Shown here: piece after piece, positions 1-10,936 of the stretch
How positions within the stretch are numbered: position 1 is the first letter of the stretch
How the letters are laid out: the number at the start of each line of letters is the position of its first letter
Origin: Anastatus disparis
Taxonomy: Eukaryota > Arthropoda > Insecta > Hymenoptera > Eupelmidae
Direction of reading: 5' to 3'
Assembly: GCA_017163975.1 (NCBI GenBank)
Contig: JAFFSR010000220.1
Location: 11,054,001-11,118,000 of the forward strand
DNA length: 64,000 nucleotides
Program-made: the position numbers and the translations under genes
Notes under the pieces: model-generated
The model's input: the letters and a program-made list of their open reading frames with translations, nothing else
What the model was told of the DNA's origin: nothing
Database searches by the model: none

Positions 1-1622
1 AAGTTTTTCTTACCTAAATATTGACGCAAGCAAAATGGCATATTACACTCTTGGATGTTATGTGCCACTTAATTTCTATTGAAGTAGAGAATCAATTAAA
101 TTATAGGAATAGTATATTACACATCTAGGGAGGTAAAGAACTGGCGAATCTATAGCACATATAAATTGCCATCCAAGCCAGAGACGAGGGTGGCAAATAT
201 GTGTTATGAAGTCGCCATTTTATCTCCCGTGGTGTGTATGCTATTTTTCGCCATACCCAGGTCGAAAATACCAGTTTTGTTTTTCGGAGCCGGGGCGAAA
301 GTGGTACTTTCGGCCAGGGTATGACTAAAATTAAATAATTTCAAGTTTTAATAATGTAAATAATTTGTATATATTTAAAAGTACTAAATATTTTATTCAT
401 AACATTTAATAATTCAAATTATATTTACAAATTAAACTTTAAAAAGATTTATCAAGAATCCATGGAACTTTAATAAATACGAATTGTAAACAATTTAAAT
501 ATTTATATATTAGTAATCAATTATTGAAATATTGATATTATTTAGACTTTATTTCATTGAACAAACTTTATCATTAGGAGAAATTTACAATTTTACTTCC
601 TTGTTGCGTAATGTACTATTAAATACCTATGATGTTTTAAGAATTTACATATGCAATTTTTATAAATAAATATTTATTTTAAAGTAGTGGTATAATATAA
701 GAAATTAATTTTCTTATAAAGCTTTTCAGATTTTGAACATATGTTCAAACTCTTTGTATTTACGGTTGGATTAAAATTTTTTAAAATCTGACATGGGTAA
801 AATAAGTGAAATATTCAATTTTAAAAATTAAGATTTCAACATGTCATTCTTGTACTATGGAAATAGGTATAACCACTGAGAGGTTCTTAAAAATTTTAAT
901 AAAAAACCAATATATCATGAACGAAAAAAATTTTTTAATAAAAATTCTCTGTACCAAGATGGTTATTCGGCAAGATAGCATTGTTACTAGAACCATACGC
1001 ATACTTTTGATGTTTTTATCCAAAAGCATAATATATTTATTTATAAATTATATATAATATCATTACTTTGCCAGAATTGACTTTACGAATTTTTTATTGG
1101 AATTATTAGTTTTATATAACTCAAAATCGTCTGTATCAAATATATAGACTTTTATTTATCAATGAAAATAATAGATATTATTATTAAGCGTTACTAATTT
1201 TAATATAGATTTTATAACCTTTATAACTTTAACATTATATTCCTGTGTACGCTTCATTTCTACAAATTTTAGATAATGTTAATATTTTTCAATCAATTTA
1301 TACACAATGTAAATGTTAATTTATTATTAGAAAGAAAATACAGAAACACCAGCGAATAATTATGAATTATTAAAAAAAGCATGTCAAAAATTGATATACC
1401 AATTCTTAGATCAGCAATCACCTCGGCGCTGGACGTCGAAGAAAATCATTATCGATTTGAAGGATCATTAATTATCATCACCAAACGAATAATTATAAAA
1501 ATTATAAATGCAATCGTCGGTCGTATGGCTAAATGCTGACTATGAACAGCAAATTAGCCAAAAAGAAAAGACGACGGACAGAGGAAAAAATAAGCTGAAT
1601 TAATGAATGTTTATATTAAACA
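1..1622. other. Upstream region and presumed 5' UTR of tipE
   Basis: No coding exon is supported here; the short open frames at 806-1057 and 844-1029 overlap on opposite strands and have no recognisable domain. Bases 120-325 form two consecutive hairpins, listed separately. The last ~250 bases before the tipE ATG are less T-rich and contain purine-rich, GA-containing stretches, which fits a 5' UTR, but no clear TATA box or initiator could be fixed. A 5' non-coding exon further upstream is possible. Confidence 0.5.
120..325. repeat. Two adjacent imperfect hairpins, transposon-like
   Basis: Arms 120-172 and about 188-235 are imperfect reverse complements, sharing blocks such as GGGAG.TAAA, TGGCGA, CACATAT and TTGCCA. 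Immediately after, 250-273 and 302-325 pair through CATACCC, GG.CGAAA and TACCA against TGGTA, TTTCG.CC and GGGTATG. Two stacked palindromes of higher GC content in an AT-rich background suggest the end of a fold-back or MITE-like element. No target-site duplication was identified. Confidence 0.55.
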
Positions 1623-1833
1623 ATGGAGGCTGAGACAGAAATCGACAAGCAGACGTTCCTGCAAAAATTATTATTCTACACAACCGCGTTCTTCATCCTA
1701 CTCGGCACCTTCAGTTTATTCGCCTTTCTCTTCCTAGTACCGTTTGTCATCGATCCAGCATTTACAACAATCTTCATGCAGTTTGATACAAGACCTGCTG
1801 AGTGCATCACTATTGACGTCGAATCTAGGAGAG
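1623..1833 (+). CDS. tipE: tipE exon 1: sodium channel auxiliary subunit TipE, N-terminus and first membrane segment
   Basis: TipE is a two-pass membrane glycoprotein that raises surface expression and tunes gating of the insect para voltage-gated sodium channel in neurons. This exon encodes residues 1-70: a short acidic cytoplasmic N-terminus, then a hydrophobic segment at about 16-43 with the hallmark KLLFYTTAFFILLGTF and FLVPFVIDPAFTTIFMQF, nearly identical to my recollection of Drosophila TipE. Cys61 begins the extracellular cysteine set. The ATG at 1623 is chosen because it precedes the conserved segment and no in-frame upstream ATG gives a better match. The exon ends at GAG|gtgatc in phase 1 and joins the GT of exon 2 to make Gly71. 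The five exons give 1056 nt including the stop, or 351 residues. That is shorter than the ~450-residue fly protein, mainly in the extracellular loop and cytoplasmic tail. Confidence 0.93.
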
Positions 1834-2880
1834 GTGATCGTTAAAAAAAAAATTAACAACAATCACTTTGTTTATGTGTTTTTTTTTATTTCTATGAAAT
1901 GTTGTTAATTTGATGTTGTCGATAAAGACTTTCTGTGGCCTACTTTATGGAAAAATTTATTATGCACGTGATCATGATTTTTAAATGATGCAGCGATAAT
2001 ATTTCATACAATTATTTCAATGAAATATATTTTATGAAACAATTTTTCCAATTGTGAAACAATTTTTTTCTTCAAAATTAAATTAAATAGGTTATTAATT
2101 AAAAAAAGTTTACTCTAATAAATATAGATCACAATTTTGTATTAATAATTTTTCCATAAAGTTTTTGTATCTTCAATGTGGCTAATTTTGTTGTTTCTCT
2201 TCTTCTCATCATCAATGTCCATTTCTCATTGTTGTGCAACGACTATGCCTGTTTGTATAAATATTGTTTATTAATACTAATTATTTTATTATGATTTTTT
2301 TTGTTTTTTTTTTATATGTTATATGAAATAATTAGTTTTGATACAAAAATATTATACTAATGTGTGCACTCTGTTCAATAAAATAAGATTCACTCACATT
2401 TACAAGGATAGACAAAATCTCTATGGTCTTGCTACTTAATCTTGTTATGTTTACAGTATTTATTTATTTAATTTAAAAATTTTATTTATAGATACATTTA
2501 TTGATTTTTTAATTAATATATAATTTTACAATTAAGATAACATAATACAATATTAAAATATTTAAAAAACTGTAATATTTAATGTAATCGAAACAATAAT
2601 TTATTCACTGTCATTAACCAATATTTAATTCATAACAGATGTCTATCGGTTTATTTTCATTAAAAAAATTAATCTGCTTCTATCACTATTTATTATAAAT
2701 ATTAACGCTTAAATGGAATATTCAATAACATTTCTATATTTATTAATATAAATAAAATAATTCATATTCATTATAAGTCAAAGTTATGATCTCTGATATC
2801 ATTATGATTATTCATATCAAAGAACCCATCTGTCTATTTTATACCTTAGGTGCTCGTAATCCAAACACCTATAGTGATCC

Positions 2881-3125
2881 TACATACAGAGAATTTTTTT
2901 TAGAAAATTTAGAAAAGAATTCTGCATAAAAATTGCAACATTTTTTCTCAATTATTATGATGAAGTCTCACAAAACTTCGGAGGTGTTCTTTGGAAATTA
3001 CCTCTATTATGGTAAAAATTGTTGGTAAAAACTTTAAATTTTATCCGTGTGTTCGATAATAGTTGAAAAACGTATCTTTGTAGTGACGATCACCTTAACT
3101 TTATAGTAAAATTCTTTCTGTGTAG
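2881..3125. mobile_element. Possible short inverted-repeat element
   Basis: The left end TACATACAGAGAATTTT and the reverse complement of the right end, TACACAGAAAGAATTTT, agree after two small gaps, enclosing about 245 bp. This resembles a miniature inverted-repeat element. The inverted repeats are short and AT-rich and no target duplication was established, so chance similarity is possible. Confidence 0.35.
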
Positions 3126-3269
3126 CTGTGTACTTTTGACCTTTTTTTGAATTTTGCTATTCATAAAACTTAAACCTACCATGTGTTTATCAAGTATTCC
3201 GCTTTAACTTGACTTACTCCTACGATAGTCAATCTCATCTTCTATTTATTGGACCTAAACTCCTTAATT

Positions 3270-3760
3270 TGCCTTGCCGTATTTGAGGTTACTAAAACGC
3301 CATTTGCGGTGGCTTGTACCTCACGTTCGTCCATCAAAATCTAGGATCTTAAACGTTTTAGTCTTCGCCTTCCCGTCCTTGACGCTCCTTATATTATCGA
3401 TAACCATCTTAATGTTATTGAGAACTTTAACCTTTATACTATTTGTAGTAGCACGTCAACCTTCTTCGTTTGCTGGGGGGCAAAGGACTTACTTTGCTAA
3501 TATCTGAGTTAATATTTTAATTGTTTCTTTCTGAATCGCCAGGAATGTTTTCTCTAATTTTAAAATTTCTTGATGTTTTTTTTAGAACAATTTCGACAAA
3601 ACCAGTTAAACGTTCAAATATGTTTTAGATTACCTTACTGATTTTTTCAGAGTTTGCAAACTTTACATGATCACCTTCATCTTCTTCTCCAAGTTTGCAA
3701 TACACTGTTTTGGTTGCTTTTTCATCTATATGATGATCTCAAAATCTTTGTTTGAACGAC
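3270..3760 (-). pseudogene. Decayed coding-like sequence, possibly a retroelement gag/ORF1
   Basis: This stretch is richer in G+C than its surroundings. On the - strand it reads, across frameshifts and several stops, as charged protein-like sequence: from about 3725 a segment with KTVYCKLGEEDEGDHVKF and LTGFVEIVLKKTSRNFKIR, then from about 3465 a segment with SIKVKVLNNIKMVID, IRSVKDGKAKTKTF and HRKWRFSNLKYGK. The motif 'V...IRSVKDGK' loosely recalls the gag-like ORF1 of insect non-LTR retrotransposons. That family call is inference. There is no intact frame. The + strand frame at 3274-3507 is its antisense shadow. Confidence 0.35.
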
Positions 3761-5943
3761 TCTAAGAATCATAGCTAAAAGCTTTCAATGATAGCTGGCT
3801 TAGAGATGTTTGAAATTTTTGAAAGTGGAGATCCTCGTAGATTCAATTTTGGCACTTAATATTTATTCTTTATATTGATATTACATGTTAAATTTGCTCC
3901 TCTTATTCGTGTCAAGGAATACACACCCGAAAAAATTTTAGACCATTTACAGACAACAACATGACCCATCACGCTCCTTGATCCAAAATTCTTGGCTCTG
4001 CCGAGTTATCTTATTCCCGAATGCAACAGAGTCGAATTGGGGCGTTACTATATCCTATGATACTAGAACGACCTAGAGCGTTATGCACTAGATAATAATG
4101 CAGCCAGAGCATATTAGCTAACGGATTCAGGCTTGCACAATATCTGATGGTTTAAAAGTATCTTTTTGAATTCATGAACTTCATCTCTTGATAATCAAAA
4201 AGAATTTATATAAAAGAGTTATTAAGATACGATTCACCTCAAAAGTCGATTTAAAAACGTCTAGCAATTTTGTAACCGTGTATAAAATCCTTACAGAAGT
4301 AACACTAGCATATCCAGATGGATCTTAGCTTTTTCACGAGATATCACTTCTCCTCATCTTTCTTTCTTATTCTGGTTTAAAATAGACGATGGGGGAGCTA
4401 TAATCAATTATAATATTTACCGTTTTATTAATATATTACATAACATTCTTTTTTTTATAAAAAATTTCAAGTTTATATTAAAATGAAATTTAATGATAAC
4501 GAAAAAGCCATGTTATTAATATTTGATTAAATGTATATAAGTTACACCTTCTGTGTAAAGTATAAAGATTTCAATATAAATGGTTCATACTAATTTTTCA
4601 TCAAGGTAAATTTCACATGCTAACATTATAAAAATGAAACTAAAGCTTCATACAAGTTTTTTGCAGAATTAAATATAAAAAGCTAAAAAGAAACAGAAAG
4701 AAGCAAACACATTATTATGGGAAGTAAATAATGTAAAAAACATAACTACGAAAGAAAAAAAAATTCATTCGTACTATTTATTTTAAATTGTTTTCTAAGA
4801 ACAAACAATTTATCAACATTAACATTACCAGTAGTACGTAAAAAAAGTATATCATCATAAAACTCATTAAACAAATTAAATTATCTATATTACTCGCATT
4901 TCTCTTAACATAGCCAAGACCTAAGATTTTGCCAATCCCTTGTTTTTTTTCTGTGTCTCACAGTAACACGCGATTCAATCGTACCATACCTTTCTTTATC
5001 TGTTCTTTCCCTCTCTCATTCTCATTCTTACCATTGATGTCGTGTATGCATGATCTTTGGAAATTCGCACGGATGCATACCCCCCCTTTTTCTCGAGGTC
5101 TTTCGTGTAGTTCTCTCTATAAACTCGTGTTACACGTTCCCCAAGGTCGATCGTCTCCTTTGATACGCTAAACTTAAGATTTTTTTTTCTCTTTTTTATT
5201 CTCTCATTTTCTTTTCTTTCTATTATTTTTACAAGCTTTTCTTATTCTTTTTACCTTTTTTTTTCTACGTATTATACTTAACTTATACATTTTATAGTGT
5301 GAAGCGCATTTATATTGCAGCTCTTGGAGTATTTTCCTTTCATTCATTTTTTATTGGCCATTTGAGTATTTCTATTGAATGATGTGTACGAGTATGCTCG
5401 TTTATATTTATGCGTATATGTGTATATATAAATAAATGTATTGTTGGTTGGATGTACATATGTTTTCAAGTAACTCGTGTGTATGCGAGATTGCGATTGA
5501 TAAACCCAGGCTTTTATTCCGAATAAGTGGCTTTTATTATTAATTTATATCAAGTTTTTTTTTAATGTTGACGCTTTATACGCGGCTGTTTCATTTTCTT
5601 TTTTAATGAAAAGTAAATTATTCATTTCGTTTGAATTTGATGATTTTAATATTTTATTTATGCGCTTTATACTGCTGACGTCAGTGTGTTGGCTTATGTT
5701 TTTAATGAAACCAAAGGTAATTCGTGTACGGCTAAACTTTTATAAGTTAATTTTGCTGATTTCCGGTTTAATCATAACAGCCACTTTATTAACTCGAAAA
5801 GTAGGACGAAAGTAATACTGATTTTCGTGGTTAAATATGAAACTATTTATGACGACGAAAATTTGTTTCGACATAATCTACTATCATTATAAAAGCTTTT
5901 TAATAAAAAAGGGAAAATTAGATAGTAATAATTGTAATTAAAA

Positions 5944-7276
5944 TACACTAAGAAAAAAATATGATTGTATCAACCGAATCCTACTGTTAATATATCACGA
6001 TGATATATTCTATTCATTTAACAGACGAGTTCTGTTAATTTGATAGAATCGTAATATTGATTCAATTTAAAATTAACTTTAATTTGACAGCAAAGTAAGT
6101 TAAAATAGCTGTTACATTTTATTGTATCAAACAAATAAGTTTTAAAGATGATAAAAGAGTTTTTCATTTATTTGAAGCTCACAGCTCACAGAGTTCCAAT
6201 TTCCAGATATTAACACATAACTTATAATATAACAATGATCATTATTCGTTTCTTAAGTGAAATTTTTTAACATTTTCTTAGATATATTATATATTACACT
6301 ATTGATATTTACAAATAAAATCTAACATCGCTCGCTAACTAACTATACGCATCGCATCGCATTTATACATACAGCGGAGAAATTCATTTGGTCTTATATA
6401 CTAACTGACGTACAGTCTTACCACTTGCGGGTTACAAGAAATACGCCATCTATTATTATACTATCGAAACGTAACTGTATTGAAAAGCGGGAGATTTCAA
6501 AATACTTAGTGAATAACATAAAAATCTTTATAAAATATCAACGAAATAAATGACAAATATTTTATTTTGACTAATGTTTTTTTATGTTAACTGTTATTCA
6601 ATTATATCAACAGTAGGGCTGTTGATATAATTGAATTGAAACATTTGTATTGAAATAATTCATCAGTTAATTTAAGCATGTGCGTATTATTGGTTCAATT
6701 TATAAAATTTTGTTGAAATGTAAGTCACACTTTTATTTTGACTTACGTTCTTTTTATTCTAACTATTATTCAATTATATCAACAGCCGTGCTGTTGATAT
6801 AATTAAATTTAAACATTTATTTTAAAATAATTCATCAGTTAATTTAAGCATGTGCGTATTATTGGTTCAATTTATAAAATTTTGTTGAAATGTAAGTCAC
6901 ACTTTTATTTTGACTTACGTTCTTTTTATTCTAACTATTATTCAATTATATCAACAGCCGCGCTGTTGATATAATTAAATTTAAACATTTATTTTGAAAT
7001 AATTCATCAGTTAATTTGAGCATGCACATTTTATTGATTCAATTCATAAAATTTTGTTGAAATGTAAGTCAAACTTTTATTTTGACGTACGTTCTTTTAT
7101 GTTAACTGTTATTCAATTATATCAACAGCCGTGTTGTTAAATTGGCAGCACGATCGTAATTGGGCTATTTTAACTGCACAGATTCTGTTGGATCAAAAAA
7201 ATTCAGTCAGATTAACAGCGGATCTGTTAAATCAATAACATTTCAGTTGATCTGATGAAATTTTTTTCTCAGTGTA
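5944..7276. mobile_element. Non-autonomous DNA element with CACTRAGAA-type ends and internal tandem array
   Basis: The left end TACACTAAGAAAAAAAT and the reverse complement of the right end, TACACTGAGAAAAAAAT, are imperfect terminal inverted repeats. Subterminal CTGTTAA-type motifs recur near both ends. The interior holds three to four copies of a ~172-bp repeat. There is no transposase frame. CACTA/CACTG ends occur in the CMC (CACTA, Chapaev) superfamily, but the assignment is tentative. A second pair of similar ends lies at 38353 and 39756. Confidence 0.6.
6515..7130. repeat. ~172-bp tandem repeat array with a palindrome in each unit
   Basis: The motif CAATTATATCAACAG recurs with its CAG at about 6611, 6783, 6955 and 7126, giving spacings of 172, 172 and 171. 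In the first three copies it is followed by the reverse complement (CTGTTGATATAATT), making a palindrome with a 5-6 base centre. The intervening sequence is nearly identical between the units, including AAGCATGTGCGTATTATTGG in the first two. The first and last units are diverged or partial. Confidence 0.9.
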
Positions 7277-8169
7277 AATATTAGATAAATTTTATTTAAT
7301 AAACAAATTACCAAACTCCGAAATATCAATAAGTAATTTCGGTAAAGTCGTTGGCTTCATTTGCTACCCCAAGTGACAAGCTACTTCAAACTTTCCCTTT
7401 TTTTGTCAAAAGTTGACGTAAGCTTAGAAATTGCACAAATTCGATCTCCTTTTGAAATGCTAAAAGATTTTCAGTGGCAGCTAGTATATAGGAGTAGTAG
7501 GTACTTCTTGCACTAAAGTTTCTAATAAGTGTTTGCATTACAGTTCACATTGAAAACTTCGAGAGAGTTATATGCTTGCTACGTGAAATATTCATTAAAC
7601 TAACATTAAAATAAAATTTTAATTAACTCCTTTTTTTTCTCTTATACTGCGAGTCGATATTTGGCTTATATATTCTTCGTTTGCGATGCATTATTTAAAT
7701 AACAGTCTTTATATGTAAATAAGAATGGATTATTCGTGTTTATGAATTATGTGTGTTATGAACAAATTAGATTACTTAAAAATTATAAATTAAAAATTTT
7801 TTTGTAATTTGATTTTCTGAGCAAAATTTTTATTTATTTTAAAATATATTTTTTAGGTTTAAATGGTATATTTATAATTATATGACTGAAGGATATATGG
7901 AAACCGTCCCAAAAGTTTGAATTCAATTCATTTAAGTTTGTTTAAAAATATTTTACAATTATGGATTTTTCGTTTGGAAGGGTAGGTTTATGTTTAATAT
8001 TATTTTGAATGCCTTTATAGAGTTAATTAATATCATACTTATGAAAAATAATTTTTTTTTTAAATGTCCTGTAATCTTTATTTTTTGTGTATTTATTAAG
8101 GCTTGAAATAAAAACTACAAACCGAACGAATAATAAAAATAAATTTAGTTGATAATTTTCGATGATTTA

Positions 8170-8374
8170 ATTTTTTTTTAATTTTATTTAACATCGCTAT
8201 GTTTATGCTATCATTATGATGCTAATTAGCGACGGAGGTTTTCAGTGTGTTTGTTAACAAAGTACATATATCATATACAGTGGTGCTTGAATAAATCGGC
8301 TGAAAGCGGGATTCGAACTCGGATCCTCGAGATTATGAACTCATCACTCTACGGAGTGAGCCACTGACGACCGC
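8170..8374 (-). mobile_element. tRNA-Thr-derived SINE, copy 1
   Basis: Read on the - strand it starts GCGGTCGTCAGTGGCTCA, with a tRNA-like A box and a B box GAGTTCGAATCCC. The body contains ACACACTGA...CTCCGTCGCTAATTAGCAT, and the 3' end is AGCGATGTTAAATAAA followed by A-rich sequence. Three other copies lie in this window. This copy has ATAAT where the anticodon loop of copy 3 has TTCGTAA. Confidence 0.85.
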
Positions 8375-9185
8375 ATAATTTTTAACTGATATATTAAATA
8401 CTTTACAATAAACAAATTCTAAAAGTTAAAAGAAAAAGAAATTTAATTTTTTTTATAAATATAACAGTTCGAAAACGTACTTAATTTAGTAAATATAATA
8501 ATTTAATCATCTTCATATTTCAAGTTTTTAAAAATATCACTTTTTATTAACTATATTTTATTATAATGACATGCTTTTTCCTTTTATTTTTCATACATTA
8601 AATTACATGAAAGTTAAAACAACTTACCTTTCATTTATTACTTAACTCTTTGTTTTTCTTTTCCATTCCGCAAATGTAAGCCTCGATCGTTAACCAATCA
8701 TCACGCCTACAAGTTCTTTTTTACTATCGATTCTTATCTCTTTTTTAGTACCCTTTGCTTTATTTAGCGCATAAACCCGCTCGAATATTCTATGTCAATG
8801 TATTTTCTTTAAGTTGATTTCTCTTTCTTTCTCTAAATGTAATCTTAGAGCTACCAATTACTGACCCAGATTCTATTTCCGTCTATTTCATTGAGGATAG
8901 GAAATTGAAATTATTTTTGTATTCATCTTTAGCTGTTTTATCGACTTTTCGGTGTGCTTTAATTGATAAATAACTAATAATCATGAATGTTCGATGGAAA
9001 TTTAGATGAATGCGAATTATTATTTTTAGATTAGATCTTTTAATAAAACTTTTTTAATGGAATTAATAAAGGTTAATTAACAATCATATGAAAAGATATT
9101 AATTGTCTATGAATGATTAAAAAATCTTGAAAATTTACGAGCATTAAATCAAAAAAATTTTTAATGAACTATATACCACTACTTT

Positions 9186-9280
9186 CCTGGTAAAAATTAA
9201 GCCCAGAATTAGTTAAAAACCCGTTAAAAATTTCCAAATAAACTTGTTTTTAGCTAATTTCTAGTTAAATTTCTACCAGG
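9186..9280. mobile_element. 95-bp fold-back MITE
   Basis: The ends CCTGGTAAAAATT and (reverse-complemented) CCTGGTAGAAATT match at 12 of 13 positions. The interior is also partly self-complementary (TTAGTTAAAAAC against GTTTTTAGCTAA). It is far too small to encode anything. The target duplication is unclear. Confidence 0.6.
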
Positions 9281-10829
9281 GATTATTTAAATAATAAAAC
9301 TGCAAATAATTATTATTATCGAAAATTCTAAACAGTTATAAAATAGAATATTATATCCATATCTACAAAATACAATTCAACTCTATTTTGAAAAACTATC
9401 TCGAAACATATAATAACAATTGACGATAACTTTGATACGTACATTTCCAATTTGAGTTTATGAATGTACAAATAGCGACGCCACGCATACTCTATTAATC
9501 AATGAATAATAAACTATGGCTTAACCGTTATTGTAAACGATGAAAATGTTGTAGAGAGTAGTTTGAACTTCTCTTGATTATAATCCTTAATAACAATTCT
9601 GATAGTCTAACGATTGTTGACTATGGCAAAGTACTTTAAGTTTTCCTGCCCTCGAGACTTTGGCTTTCTAAATACGATGTGTTCTTAGAATGAATGTGGA
9701 GAATTCGAAATTGAGCTGAGGATTCAAAATTTTGAGTAAAGAGAGTTTGTGTTTGTAGAGTTGGAAGGTTAATTAAACTTAAAAAAGTTATATATTGTTG
9801 TAAATAAAAAAATTTTACTTTTGATAGAATATGCAGTTTTATAAATAGATTAGGCACTGTAAATTATTATAATGGAGAAATCGAGTTTTGAGTTATGGTA
9901 AAAAAAAATATTAATGTATTTTAGTATTTTTGCCAAGTTTTGCACACTTCATTAAAATAAGTTAAATAAAAAGTAGGTAAAGAGTTTATGCCTGAGATTT
10001 GTGTGTATATTCCAAGTATCGAAATATTTTGGCAAGAATGTGAAACTAAAGTTCGATGCTTCTTTGTAAAAAGTGGTTCAATTCTTGAGTACCATTATGC
10101 AGTGCATTATATCATAATGCGGTTTACTTTAACTAATTTTTAGAAATATTAAAAAAAAAATTTTTTTCACATAAAGAAATAATAAATCATATAATATTTT
10201 GTTACAATAAATCCATACACAGAAATAGTTTTAAAAATTAACAAAAGATTGTAGTGATTTTATAAACAATTTTAATAAAAAAATGAATTGTTAACAATGC
10301 GAACAAGAATTATAAGATTGTTAATACAAACTATGTGTAGATATGAAGAATTTCAAATATTGAATGCTAAACACGTTACTCAATAGACACGAGGAAAATT
10401 CACCATCATATTTGGCATAAGTTATATGTAGGTCAAGTATAAGGTCGCTACAGCGTATAAACCCTACCAAAGGCATCAAGCTATTTCTTGACTATATGCG
10501 AAATGTCAGCAAATCTAAAAAGCGTCACATCTGTAATTTCATATTTGCTTTTATATACTTTTTTTTATATTTTTCTACCTAAATATTAGAATGTATTTCT
10601 TTTCAATGAATCTTATTCTCGTTTATAATTTTTATTATAGTGTTGTGAATTCCTTCGTTAGGTCGCTACATGAAAAAAAAAGATTTTTTCAATTCCTTTC
10701 ATATTGATATTTTTTAATGAGTAACTGTTACGCCTGTGCGTTCGTTTAATTAAATTTTATTGGAATCTGTAATAAAAAGGAAAAGTAGTCTATGATAAAT
10801 CAATTTTTTTTAACACAAACACATTCATT

Positions 10830-10936
10830 CACACACACACACACACGAACACACACACACACGCACACACACACACACGCACACACACACAGATACACAT
10901 ATACATACACACACACAGATACACATACACACACAC
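10830..10936. repeat. CA/TG microsatellite
   Basis: An interrupted (CA)n run with CG, GA and TA interruptions, about 107 bases. The open frame across it (10792-11097, Thr-His repeats) is a by-product of the repeat. Confidence 0.98.
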
